Shown: positions 22,801-34,645 of the stretch, one piece after another
Layout: every line of letters begins with the position of its first letter
How positions within the stretch are numbered: position 1 is the first letter of the stretch
Source: Cristatella mucedo
Taxonomy: Eukaryota; Bryozoa; Phylactolaemata; Cristatellidae
DNA: 64,000 bases
Reading direction: 5' to 3'
NCBI GenBank assembly: GCA_009760855.2
Contig: WPIO01000004.1
Coordinates: 10,845,501 to 10,909,500, forward strand
Notes under the pieces: generated by a model
Seen by the model: only the letters and a program-made list of their open reading frames with translations
The model's database searches: none
Told to the model about the DNA's origin: nothing
Made by a program: the position numbers and the translations under genes

Positions 22801-25399
22801 TGGTATAGCCGTCATCCATGAAGCTTTCGCAACATCCTAATTGCTCTGTAGCTTCACGAGCATCGGGACCGCAATGCTTCAAAGATATCGGCCTGGATTT
22901 GTTTGGCTGATTCCTTGATTCGCAAATGCTGCTGCGGTTACAGTGGCTAAGCTGTCACCCAGTAGTTAAAAGCAGGCAGCTATTTCTGAAGCTGCTTCCT
23001 CGTCTGCCTGATTGGCAATATCCAGCACGGCAAACAGTTAATTATGGAGCAAGAGGAGATGGCAGCCGGCAGGCAGCCTGGGACATGACTTCTCTCTCAT
23101 GCTGCAGTCCTCATCCGGCTGCTGCCTCTCTTGCCCGCTCGCTCACATTCAGGTAATTGCGCAAGCGTGCCTCACCCCGGCCGTTGCCCGTTGTGCACTG
23201 TATCTGCTGTTCGCGTCCTCGGTAGCTTTTGCTGGAATTCTCGAGGAAAAGACAGCCTCTGAGCATAGACATCTAGTGGCAGTGGCTTAGCTAACGCAGT
23301 AACTGCCTTGATGTCTGGCAGAAGCATTTTTATGTGCAAGTGATTGTGCAGAGGCATTCGGCCTGGGGTCGGCAAATGAGTTTGGAGTGACAGTCGGAAG
23401 CGATGTTCAGAAAAACTTGTGGCTTGCCTTTAGTAGCTTTGCGCATTTACAATATAACAGTGTTCCAAAAGGTTTTGGCTTTTACTCAGAGATAGAGAGA
23501 GGGGAAGAGGGAGAGAATGGACAGACCAACCAACTAGGGTGTCAAGCCTTCACCTTGACATCATCTACCAGTCACAGGAAACCTGAGGGCAGGCCCTGCA
23601 TCCCTTCTCAATCCCTAAGACCATGATAAGAGCTGGATGCCAAGAAGCGAATAGCCACACTAAACACACGAGCATAACGACAGGTAGCAATAAAAAAGCG
23701 AGTTCGACTGCCAGGTGAGCTTCCAAACCCCAAGGCTGCAGTGAAGGTGAGCAGCAGGTGGAGGAGCAAGTTAGCAAGCATCTTGAAAGAAATCACACGG
23801 CGACATAGGGACAGTATTGCTCCTGAATTGCCAACTTTAAAGGCGCACGATGTGAAGGACATCAAGTGGAGACAAACGACCAAGATGGGCTTCTGGTACG
23901 ATTTGCTTCCGAAGTGCCATATGTAGTCCAAAATCTAGGCACAAACAGGCACGTATCGTTGAGACTGAGCAAGCTCGTTGGAAGGTGGTCTGAGAGACAC
24001 GCCTGTGCTAAATCAGGGAAACGACCCCTCAAGCTGCTTAAATAGCAGCCTGATGCCCGAGAGAGAGAGGTACTAATAACCATGAGTTATTGTGGTTTTT
24101 CAGAGAACAGTCAGCACAGTGCTCCTACAAGCTGCAGGCTGCAGGCAGCCTTCAGTGCCCCTCACAGGCCTCTCAGGTGCTCTCGAGGTAAGGCTTCAAG
24201 CTGTCAAATGTGCATTCCTAAAGAAAATAATGCCTCCTCAGTAGACAGAGCAGACAAACAAACATCGTGTTTAGTCGGTAAGCAACGTTCTGCAACTGTT
24301 TTCTTCTCTCCGGTCACCCTAACAAAGCCTGCTGCCGGTCTCACAGTGCCTGAACAAATCGAACAAGGTCCAGCTGGACCGTAGCTCCTCCCCCCCTATC
24401 GCGATGTCTAGAGAAGGCTGCCTCAGGCAGCCAACTGCTCTCGAGTCTCGGCCGGCAAGTAGCTCGGAAGCATTTCACGAGAGACGACTCTCGAACGACG
24501 ACCGTTGCTACCTTGTATTGTTGCCTTACCTGATGCACGTTGTCGAACTCCTTTAGAGACTTTTGCAACTAAATGGCAATGGTGAGGTGAAAACTCGCAC
24601 AGTTGCTAGCCAACATCACCTCGAAACAAGGCGCTGTGACTACAGATGTCAGGGCGAAAAGTGAGTGTAGCTGAGCGGCTACAAGCAGGAGCGCTTTGCC
24701 ACGGAAGATTGCAGATGAATAGTGAACCGGACGTAATTGAAATCTGAAGTGGCTTTTCACTCACACGACTCACGCGATAGTGGAAAGCATGATCAACGAC
24801 ACGCATGCATGACCTGATACTTCCTCAGCTTCATCAGCCCAATTTTTGCGGAACAGCAACTGCTTGGCGACTCAAGTAGAGAAGCGCTGCTGGATCACCC
24901 AGCAGCGCTGCTTAGAGAAGCACTGCTGGATCACCCAGCAGCATGCTACTGCTCATGCTCACCAACAAACCCAGCATGGCTAGAGCAGTCGGGAGAGCGC
25001 CGCCGAGCACTGCTGGTACGCTAGGGTTGTAACCGAAGGTTAAATGGTACACCGGTTAGTAAGGGGTGACCATATGCCGGCTCGTGGAGGCACGGTTTTG
25101 TTGTCAGGCAGTCAGTAAGTTGGAGAGTCAAGCCGCATGCAGAGGATAAGTCAATGCACGTTGTTTCGGCATCACCTCTGCAGCCACTAGAGGCCAGCAC
25201 TATTGCTCGTTATCCACTTGCATTGCTGGCATCTGACAGGCAAACTGCTTTTATCAAGCAGCCAGACCTGGCGAGAGAGGCTGGTCTGGTGACTGACGCA
25301 CGATCAGACAAACGGACAGGCTGCCCTCGGCTTGAATTCGAAGGACAGGATGGGAAAGGGAGCGCTGGACAGAAGGGAGTGACACACTTACCTGCCAGA
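22801..25399. other. no recognised gene
   Basis: Unique-looking DNA with the tandem hairpin at 24.9 kb. Open frames are short and on both strands. Confidence 0.45.
24877..24948. repeat. two tandem 36 bp units, each a hairpin
   Basis: Each unit reads TAGAGAAGC(G/A)CTGCTGGATCA, then CCCAGCAGC. In unit 1 AGCGCTGCTGG pairs perfectly with CCAGCAGCGCT across a 5-base loop (11 bp stem). In unit 2 changes shorten the stem to the CTGCTGG/CCAGCAG core. Confidence 0.92.
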
Positions 25400-25570
25400 C
25401 GCTTCAGCACCGGTTGTACCACTGCCACTGCACTTGGGCGACCGCCGGCTAGCGACAAACAGAAAAAGCTTCGTAAACACTTCAACCGATCGCCCGGCTG
25501 AGCCTCGGCCAGTTGGCTCTTGTCTCTCTCTCTCTCTCTCTCTCTGTGTCTCTCTCTCAACTATCTCGTA
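25400..25570. repeat. duplicated segment, copy 1
   Basis: It starts CGCTTCAGCACCGG, continues through unique sequence (CTTGGGCGACCGCCGGCTAG, AACCGATCGCCCGGCTGAGC) and a (CT)n run of about 12 units, and ends TCTCAACTATCTCGTA. It appears identical, apart from the CT length, to 28,563-28,781. Confidence 0.95.
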
Positions 25571-26450
25571 AGCTCTCGCCCCCTTTCGGACTGTCAGCGA
25601 ACGACCGGCCGACCGAGCCCTACAGCTGGTCAACTAATTGTGCAGGGGGCAGGCTTGTACCACCCACAATAAGCAGGGGTGTGGAACCCAGCCGAAAAAC
25701 CAGTGTACTCGGACACGCCTCTCACGTTGACTCCGCCCCTAGGATCAATATTAATGATGGGCAATAGCTAATCTCGGGCGACCGGCGACCTGCCTACCGA
25801 ACCCCTGCTGCTGTAATTGCTTTCTCGGCAATCAATAGCGGCCGCCGAGACGTTTGTCACCGCATCAGATACTGTTGAACGCATAGCTCGCGAGCATCGC
25901 CATGCCCACTAGTCACGCCGACCCGACCCGACCCGACCGCGCCCCCTAGTCCAGCAGCGGCCCTCTCCCACCTCCCATCGCTGTCTGCTGCTGGCTCTGG
26001 GCAAGGCAGGCGGTGACAGCCGAAACTCCGCCGCCCGAAGTGTGCCGAGATTCGGATGGCGGCAGATTTCCTCCGAGGTCTGCTGACACGCCCACCTCGA
26101 CCGAGGGGGCGAAGAATTGCTCCGTGCACCCGTCGTCGTCGTGCGAGCTTCGGCTCTCCCTTGAGCGCAGCGAGGCAATATCTGCCCAACTTGAAAGACT
26201 TGTTCGTAACGCCTCGGTTAGAATATGAGGTTCGCTGCCTGCCTTGCACGTAGACCAAATCAATTGTTGATAGCGATCGCCCGTTGCTGATGATCGCTCC
26301 GCTCTCGTCCGATGTAGATTTCGTACTCGGCCGGCTTGCCTTCTCATTGTCAAGCAAGATGGCCGCGACCGATCGCTGGACTTCCACCTCCTAGTTCGTG
26401 CTCGTATCTCACTCTTAGCAGCTGTAACTAAGCACATGCATGCAAATCTT
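25513..26450. other. GC-rich block, possible CpG-rich regulatory or exon region, nothing recognised
   Basis: It includes ACCCGACCCGACCCGACC at about 25,920, a pentamer CGACC repeat, and long open frames on both strands. None looks conserved and I see no clear splice-bounded exon. It may be a promoter region or a decayed gene. Confidence 0.3.
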
Positions 26451-26580
26451 CCGCTCAGTATATAATATATATATATATATTATATATATATATTAAATCT
26501 TCCGCTCAGTATATAATATATATATATATATATACTATAATATATATATATATATATAATATAGTAAATCTTCCGATCAG
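26440..26580. repeat. three-fold AATCTTCCGCTCAGTA / (TA)n repeat
   Basis: The phrase AATCTTCCGCTCAGTATATA occurs at about 26,444 and 26,496, and a variant (AATCTTCCGATCAGTA) at about 26,567. TA-rich stretches lie between them, including a palindromic TATACTATAATATA segment. It looks like a local tandem duplication driven by the TA tract. Confidence 0.9.
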
Positions 26581-28562
26581 TAGCGCAAATGTGAAACCGA
26601 CTGGCACAAAAATGAAGAATGCGGGCCGCATAGCCGGTAAATCTTATTCGCAATGAGGGATACTAACTCTAGTCTTCTGGGTAGATTAGGAGACAGGTTC
26701 GGTTAGTTAGGACTATAGAGGTTCGAGAAACAATTGTAATGCGATGACTCCTGCATTCTAGCAAGTTCGTGGGTCGGTTTATTAATGGCGACCGTTAGCC
26801 ACCTTGCGGCTGCTTAGGCACCCTGTCCTGACTGACGGGATACCGTCTCAACTGGCAGTGAACATGGTTAGTGAAACGGAGAGGGTCAGGTCACGTTCTA
26901 GTAGGACCGTCTCACTGATCGGTAGCCCCCACATTGTTTCCTCCTGCTAGGCGTCGGCAGTTCCGTTTGAGCTGGACATTAAGTAATTAGTCCCCAGCAT
27001 TTTCGAACACCATTTACTTCTATGTCACGAGCTCCTAATTATAAATAGCGGGCTAAACCAAGAAAACCGACAGCAAAACCTTTTATAGGATCTGTTGTCG
27101 AGTACTCATATCTGGCCGTCGGTCATCCTTAATCGCACCATTAGCGTGGCGGTCGATCGGCAATAACTCTCCTTCTCAATTGCCGTACATCTAGATTTGT
27201 GGCTAAACTCAAGCAACCTGGCCTTAAGATAACCAAAAAACAAGACATGGGACCCGCCCCTGGAATCCGGCATGAGTCAAGGCAATGCATTCCCGAATAA
27301 AGTAAGCACATTCTTAGGACATTCATACGGAAGGAGGCAGGGCTCGCTAGCCATCACTTTGGACCAGCACTGCTCACTGTGGGTCAGAGACGCTCCCTTA
27401 GCCTACCTAGGATAGGCTGCCTCTGGAAGATGACTGCGACATCAACAGCAGCTGCTTTGCAATCGCTCTGATATGTGAACGCAGTCCCCTGCTTCTCTGC
27501 CGTCGACTGCAGAGGATTTGTCCTAAAGGTGGGAAAGAAGACTGGACACAATGTCGATCCGTAAGAGCCGAGTGTTGGGTCCACTTACCTGGCCTTCAGT
27601 CACTTAGACTAGCGAATGGTGGTTGCACCTTCGTCCCACGGTCACCGAAGGTCTGGCTTCCCTCCTCGGCTTGATCCCGGCTACCCCCTCGATGGATGCT
27701 AACGAACTGCATTCGTTCGAGGGGCTAGTAACTTGTCATGTGCCACCCGAAGTTAATCTTGACTCGGCCGCTCCACCCCCCCCCGTACCGCACGCTAGCC
27801 GGTGCACGAGAAGTGAAGTGAAAAGCAGCAGGTTACTAGCTGTGCTGTCGTCAGCTGCCTACGACTGTTAGCCACCGACACCAGTGCCAACTCCTTCATC
27901 TCGATCAGGGAGGCAGCAGGGGCGTAGCCGGTAAAAGCCAGGGCTTCTTAAAGGGCAAGAGCTCAACCTTGCCAATCCTGACGGCGGCGGCGGTGGCGGC
28001 GGGGACTGCAGAATGGCAGCCTCCCTCCCTCTAGACCCCTACGTAGCCACTTTTCTGCCGAATCTCCCATGCACGGCAGCTGCCGCTACAGCGAGCGTAG
28101 TAAAGTAAAACTTCGCAAAATGTAAATTCTGACTAGCTGACCAGGAGAGGGTGCAGACGCGTTCACTAGAGCTGAGCGGCGGCTCGACAAATATTCTTAG
28201 CGAGGAAACCTTGCGACGACACGCACTCATTAGGGGAAAAAATGTAAGTTTAACAAATATCGGCTGATCTGGCGAACTTGAATAGTTGGCAGCCCTATTT
28301 CGCCCTGCTTTCGATTCCAGTTTAGCTCATGCGAATAATATACGGTCACTTACTACAAAGCCTGAGTGCGCCTTCGCTAGCACGATTACCCGTCACCCTT
28401 AAATCCCGAGGCCCCAGAAGCACTCACAAACTCTTCCGCGACCTGAAGGCTGTCACCTAGTTTGATGTGCCGCAACCCTGAAGGTGCGAGGGGCGGTGCG
28501 ATCAGCTCTCGAGAGCTCTCGCCTGAGAGTTTTGCCACTCGTACTGAGCACGAGCTGGAGCT
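26581..28562. other. no recognised gene
   Basis: A small GGC-type run at 27,981-28,002 and a poly-C stretch at 27,776. No coding region or repeat family member recognised. Confidence 0.45.
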
Positions 28563-28683
28563 CGCTTCAGCACCGGTTGTACCACTGCCACTGCACTTGG
28601 GCGACCGCCGGCTAGCGACAAACAGAAAAAGCTTCGTAAACACTTCAACCGATCGCCCGGCTGAGCCTCGGCCAGTTGGCTCT

Positions 28684-28760
<77 letters not shown>

Positions 28761-28781
28761 CTCTCTCTCAACTATCTCGTA
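28563..28781. repeat. duplicated segment, copy 2, with expanded (CT)n
   Basis: Same unique part as 25,400-25,570, but with about 36 CT units. The flanks differ from copy 1. On the left flank CGTACTGAGC..GAGCTGGAG (28,539-28,560) reappears on the right as CGTACTGAGCTGGAG (28,777-28,791). Confidence 0.95.
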
Positions 28782-29288
28782 CTGAGCTGGAGATTCAGTG
28801 GAAACCTCGGATGATCGGTTCGGCACGCCGAGCTCGCCGCTCGCTGCCACCGACAGGTCCAGGCATGCGAGTAGACGCGCTCGCCCTGCAGCGCCACTCG
28901 CCGCCGCCGGTGCGAGCTGGGTAGGATTGCTCTTTTACCGCCTGCGCACCTGTTGCGAAATGGCGAAGCTTACAACGACGCTCTCTCCGCTGCCCGCGAA
29001 GCGATCGCGGCTGCTGGGGCGCGAGCTCGCTGTCGCCTTCTGCTTCGACTTGGGAAAGATAGGTTACCTGTTACTGCTTTGGGTATAAGAAAGGTGCGCG
29101 TGGACTGGCAAGAGCGAGCTGATTGAGCGACGACGATTAAAGAGGAAAGCCAGCCCTTGCGTCTGAATGCGAGTCATTCAGCTTCAGCTGTATCGGTACA
29201 TAGCCGGAAGCTCTTTACGAGAGCCTAGCCTTGACCTCAGAGCGGCATGGCCCGACGTCGCTGGAAGCGGAGCGAAGTAAACGTCACG

Positions 29289-29440
29289 CTTACTCAGCAA
29301 CCTCATTTACACAGCGGCAAAAGAGCCTCGGCCGCTGTCTTAATTGCCCGCTTGCCGCAGTGGGCAATGAAGAACTGCCTACTGCAGAACTCGAGCCCGT
29401 GATGTCGTTCGTGAAGTGCGAGCACCTTGCGCCGTCGTGC
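29289..29440 (-). repeat. SINE-B copy 5
   Basis: On the minus strand: GACATCACGGGCTCGAGTTC at box B, then GCAGTAGGCAGTTCTTCATT, then AGCGGCCGAGGCTCTTTTGC and CGCTGTGTAAATGAGGTTGC. Confidence 0.72.
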
Positions 29441-29839
29441 GGCACTTGCCCTCACAGTAAGACGGGCCCGTGGAAGACGTGCGTCTCTTAGGCTCGCTCA
29501 GATTTACTTTAAATGACTTCGCAGTCTGATGCCGGAGGTCTAGCGGACAATACGGATTCTATATGATGTAAAAAATATGCTCGTCGTAACGAAAGTAAAA
29601 TTACTATAGGCTGCCAGTGCTCGCGCCGCTCCGAATACATTTCCATAAGAGCAGCCTCGGTCGTTTATAGACGGCTTGTGTTGTCAATATTTAACGAGGA
29701 AGTCAAGCAGCCTGTCGAAAATAATTGCTCGTGTAGCCGCAAAACTGTGCCAGGCCAAAGTAGTCAGCAACTGCGACGCCGCTAAAAACGCGACAATCCC
29801 TAAGACATTTAGCAAGGTTAATTCGCGCGGCCGTGGATC

Positions 29840-30105
29840 GAGCACATTTAGCAGCGTTTAGGCGTAATTTTAAGAGATTACATAGTGGCCTAGTTGACGA
29901 CCTTTACAAAGAAGCTAAATGCACCTGCTCCTCGCAGTATTTCCTGGGCCCGTGCGATTCGTCCTTCATGGTGTGCTACTGCGTGCTGACATCATTCATG
30001 TTACCGCTACAAATATTGACATACTTCTTTTCCGCATATATAAAGTGTTTAGAAATAGATATAGTTACCTCAGCTCGCAATAAAAATGCTTTATTATTAT
30101 TATCC
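29840..30105 (+). repeat. old, diverged LINE-A 3' end
   Basis: Weak but ordered similarity to the LINE-A end: an ACATTTAGCAGCGTTTAGGC stretch where copies read ACATTTAAAAGGAACTTG, then GCGATTCGTCCTTCATG, then a TGTTTAGAAATAGATATAG hairpin arm and a TTATTATTATT tail. It is probably an ancient member of the family. Confidence 0.5.
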
Positions 30106-30383
30106 GTGTCACACCTATGCCACGAGACACTGTTAATGTTGAGAGCGACAATTCTCCGTTGAGAAAAGGGTTCTTGGCCGGAAACAGTGCTTCTTGGCCG
30201 AAAACAAAGCGTAGAGTCTATGTTTTTCACATATTTCGTTCACATTTGATACTTTTTTGCTTTTTTTCAAGCAGATTTGGGCTTTTCCTGCAGATTGTAC
30301 TGGTACGGGTCATAATAACGGCTACAAACTTGCATAGTGCCGGGAGAAAGCTATATCTCCGAGAGAGTAGTGATACCATTCGT

Positions 30384-30730
30384 AACTCCACAAAGCTAAA
30401 GCGCCAAAGATGACGTACACATACAAGTTTTCGATTGCGTACTCAAAGCCCCGGCGCCTTTCGGTGTACGTGCGGTAGCCAACGGTCTTTATCCGATGCA
30501 CGGCGAGAAAGCGAGGGACGTGGCTGATTCAGGACAGTTGGGGAAGTAATTAGCATAGAAACGGTAGCACCGGATGGCTAGAAAGGATGTTCAAGAGTCG
30601 GCAGCATGAAAGAAAATATCATTGGGAAGCAGTTGCGGGAATGACTTCCATAATCTTGGGCCGGCCTGGCCGAAGATTCTGCTGTCAACAGTCTGTGAGG
30701 ATAAGCAGGAGGCACTAATTTGCTTGCCCT
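30384..30730 (-). repeat. diverged LINE-B 3' fragment
   Basis: GTAACTCCACAAAGC, then CTTTCGGTGTACGTGCGGTA, then GCCAACGGTCTTTATCCG and a GGAATGACTTCCATAATCTT block follow the order of the LINE-B end on the minus strand, with many substitutions. Confidence 0.7.
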
Positions 30731-31309
30731 ATAAACGCAAGAACCGTTTGGCTACACAAACTATCATTAAATTTAAGCGACCGACTTGAGAGAAGCTCTT
30801 TATGCAGCCGGTGGCGAGTAGCTGTCGCGCCAACAGCTTTATTTCGTGCAGCCCAGATCAGAAGCTAGGGTCTGCTAAAGAAGCGCATCGCAGATAGCCT
30901 TGCGTAGCCCAGCCAGTCAGTCGGTCAATAGCAGGTCGTCCCATAGATACCAAGCAGTTCTCTTTCCGAGTCTTTCAGAGAGCTGGTTAAGTGATGCAGG
31001 CTGTCGCGGTGGTAAGTCGTAGGTAGTTCCAGATCGCCATTCGGCTATTGCATAGATAATGCCTAATACCAAAGGTGGCTACAGTTTGTCGTCAGAGATC
31101 AATTGCAATCTTCCCTACTACCCACCATTATCGCCGAATGTAAAGATGATGGTATCTTGGTGCTTAGTGTAACTTAGGTTTTTAATCAGGTCCTGTGAGC
31201 TCTCAGGTCCTTTGAGCCCTGACAGCTCGGACATCCGAGTCTCCGTCCTCTCGAAATCATACCGAGTGAGGTAGTGTACCAATGAAAGGGGCTGCTGTCT
31301 TTGTTGATT

Positions 31310-31485
31310 ACTTGCATGCTGACCCTGTGCATATCCCCTCTAAGCGTATAGTGTTTGTTGTCATTGAGCATGCTACCACTAACAATTCGGCTATGCTTTC
31401 TTGGCAGAATATGTAAAATGCCTAGAAAGAGATTAAATTGTCTGAGGGCGCTATACAAATATATTATATTATTATATTATTATAT
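31310..31485 (+). repeat. LINE-A 3' UTR fragment
   Basis: It carries TGCATGCTGACCCTGTGCAT, then AATGCCTAGAAAGAGATTAA, then GGGCGCTATACAAATA and an ATT/TATT-type tail. It is diverged from the long copies. Confidence 0.75.
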
Positions 31486-31770
31486 TTTGCCAGAAGCAGA
31501 CTAGCTGGAGGGGCGCGACAGGAATGGGACTAGTCGGCTACAGCGTTACGTTGCGAACGGCTGGAGCTTCCGTCTGAAAGAACACAGCCACGCCCCCTAC
31601 GAAAACGTGGCCGAGTGCGAGGATGCATGACAGCGGGCGCCTAACGGCAAACTCACCAGTCGCGCTCCTACATCAGCGCCTTCGAGGAACTGAACGAATG
31701 CTTTTGGATGTCTAGTCTGTTAGTTGTCTTTTCCATTCAGTCCTCGAAGAACTTTCAAGAGTGACAGGAG

Positions 31771-31802
31771 GAGAGAGAGTGGGAGAGGGAGAGAGAGAGA
31801 GA
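31771..31802. repeat. (GA)-rich microsatellite
   Basis: Short imperfect GA run (GAGAGAGTGGGAGAGGGAGAGAGAG in part). Confidence 0.85.
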
Positions 31803-32889
31803 GGTTCTCGAATTTGTTCAGGCATCGTTGGGGAGTGATTTTTCGCAAAATTTTACTGGTCAAAGAAGAGTAAGTTCGCCTCACGAGTGGCAAGAGCTCA
31901 GGTCATCACCAAATAGGGCAGCTTCCAGGCAGCAGGCGGTCAATTTTACGTAAGCCATCACCCCTAGCTCAGAGTACTCAGATGTTGCTATTTTGCTAAG
32001 GCATCATTTCAATTTATCTTTAACGCTTTTCTATTTTCTCTAGGTCGCGCAAGTACACGGGGCTGTCTTGTCTGCTGCACGGACTCCGGGAAATGAGGCG
32101 ACTAATGGCCGGTATGCTACTTCAACAGACGTCATTTCCTCTTATCGCCATTTGTTGAGAGGGCCCTGGCTTAAAAGGGTTGCGTACCACTTCAGGATCG
32201 GACACCGTAGGGATAGGTAAGGCTTAGAACTGGCTAAAAGGATGCCTGCGGCGAATGATCTCCCAATGGGTCTCTAGTAGAGGAGATTAAAGAGACATCG
32301 GGAGAGTAAAGAGGTTTTCTAGACCCCTACGACTACAAGACTATCGAGTCTCTGAAGTGTACGTGCTAGGCTACAGAATTACCTGAAATCAGCGAAGCCA
32401 ACTATGCCTGGTCGGCGTTTGTCGTCTACAGATCTTAGCGGTCGCCTGTGGGTGCCTGGTCGATGTAACCAGGCGCTTGCTTACAGGTGTGTTTGCACAA
32501 AAAGGAGCAGCAGGTTTTCAATACCCCATAGGCTCAATTTCGTGCATCGTTTATAAAACTTGTAAATACTATGAGCACACGGCCAGTCGATAGTAATTAT
32601 TATATTCATATGCGAAGCGCAGCTAAAAGGAGGAATCAGCATCTTTAAGATGTCTGACATCTGATCGCTCAATTGCTATACAGTCAAGTGCAAGTCTTCT
32701 GTCTGTCAATCAGACTGCTGAGCAGAGAAGGAATGAAAATAGGCTGCATAACGTCACTTCCAATTACCTCCTATCTATATCCACTATGTAACCCGTCGTA
32801 TGAATGCCTAACTACAAGTCTGTCAGGTAGACCTTCTACTTGCTTGGTTGACACGTCGATGGCCACATGTGCACTGGCTAACGTTTTTG

Positions 32890-32940
32890 ATGCGAGACGC
32901 AGAAGATTTGACCAGCGGTTAAATCTTCTGCGTCTCGCAT
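32890..32940. repeat. perfect 20 bp inverted repeat with 11 nt loop
   Basis: ATGCGAGACGCAGAAGATTT and its exact reverse complement, separated by GACCAGCGGTT. It sits in otherwise unique DNA. Confidence 0.95.
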
Positions 32941-33575
32941 TACTTCAAACTATTGTTCTTTCACATGGTCATGGCTAGGCAAGGGCGATATTCTCGACTG
33001 CTGTCGCAATCGCTACGATAATAGCTCGAGGAAATATATGCAACCTCATCCAGTTGCTAGCGAAATACCTTCGGGACATTAGCAACTAGTGGTAGTGGCC
33101 ATATACAAGCCTACTCTCACAGGCATGTGCACACATCCCATTGGATGTCTAAAAATTTTCCAGGAACCAATTTCGAAAGGAATGGCATACATCGCTGCTT
33201 TCCAAAAGACGAGCACGCTAGGTTTTCGCGCTGCTCGGAGATGTCTTGGACAAGGTAACAAGATAAGTAGCTACGAAGCGCTAGCCCACTGACAAAGTGG
33301 AGCTGCCTGGGATGCTCCGGCAAGAGACGTTGATTGAGCACGAGTCGACTCATTATTTCGCCCGTGGCATTGCATCAGGGACTCACAACGAAATTTTTCC
33401 GAACAGACTGTTCTCGTCGCTCGGTGTCCTTGGAATATGTCAGGGTGAGTTTTCTAGGCTTAGCTGTAGTTCGTTTAAGGCAGCCCTCTGGCTCCTCTTA
33501 CATTACAGGACTGAAAAGAATCAAAGGGTCACCATCACAAATATTTTGTCCCTTTGCTCGGCTGTACCATACAGT

Positions 33576-33648
33576 ATGACTGTAAAGCGCCTAGAAAGAG
33601 ATCGAGTTCTCTGAGGGCGCTTTATCAAGTGTACTAGTATTATTACTC
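33576..33648 (+). repeat. LINE-A 3' terminal fragment
   Basis: TAAAGCGCCTAGAAAGAGAT then TCTCTGAGGGCGCTTTATCA and a short ATTATTA tail. This is the last 70 bp only. Confidence 0.82.
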
Positions 33649-34584
33649 CTGTTCAACCGCGGTTCACATGGCTGCAGTTCTCGCGTGTGCTCATTGCTTG
33701 TTTTTCGTGTAGTTGTACAGCCAACTACCCCGTAGCCTTCAACTTGGCGTTGCTTCCCCTTGCTGTTAGGTCTATATTGTTTCCATCTGATGATTGCAAG
33801 GCAGCATTGCATCCATCCGTCCCGACAGCCCACAGTAAACCCGGACATGGGTACCCCAGACACTTCGGAGCTCCACCGTCGTGTGTAAGCCATGGGCGGT
33901 CAACAGCATTTCAACCTTGCTTACAAGGACTGCTGCCCGAAACGTTACACTTAACACCACGACATTCTCGAGCGAGAAGTCTTGGAAAGTCTACTAGCCA
34001 ATTGCAGAGCACCATTCATTGATCAGCCATTCAAGATCTCTGTTCTGTCTGCAACAAACACGTGGCTCGAAGGTGTTCGAAGTCAGCAGGCACTTAACGG
34101 TGGCGGCTGGATAGAGGCATGGCAATAACAGCAGCAGCTCCGTTGCCGACTCGAGTTAGGATCCGTATAAGTGCAGAGTCCACAGCTAAGAGGGAAAGAA
34201 TTAGTTGATGTGACAAATCCCACAGGCTTTATAAACCTAGATAGTTTACCTCGTGCACGATGATAAGTAATGACAGTAAGGGGTCCCAGTGATCCCGCTA
34301 TCTGTAGCGTGCAGGTTTCAGGTGTGATTCATAATTTCTAGAGCACCGAATTCCTGGGCATGATCTCATTGGCAGCAACTTGTACCACTACCAAAGGGTC
34401 TGAGCAGTTAAAACACTGCTGCTAGCAACATAGCTATAGGTGGAGCCACAATACAGACACAAGTAGCAATATAAATAAAAATATTTGCACAGTACACTAA
34501 GACAACTTTCTCAATCCGTGTGACCTGTCCTCTACGGATAAATGCTTATCTAAACTAGGTAGAAATGCAACTTTTCCTGCACAT

Positions 34585-34645
34585 GTTAAATGACTAGAAA
34601 GAGATTTTGTTTTCTCACTGCATCATAAAAATATTTATTTATACT
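34585..34645 (+). repeat. probable degenerate LINE-A or SINE-A tail
   Basis: AATGACTAGAAAGAGATTTT followed by TTTTCTCACTGCATCATAAA and a TTTATTTATA tail resembles the LINE-A 3' hairpin and tail, with many changes. Confidence 0.4.

Noticed and set aside
24877-24948. CRISPR-like repeat
   Set aside because: Only two adjacent units with no spacers, in animal DNA.
25857-26387. 176-codon open frame on the minus strand
   Set aside because: No recognisable motif, competing frames in GC-rich DNA, and no convincing splice sites; kept only as a GC-rich block.
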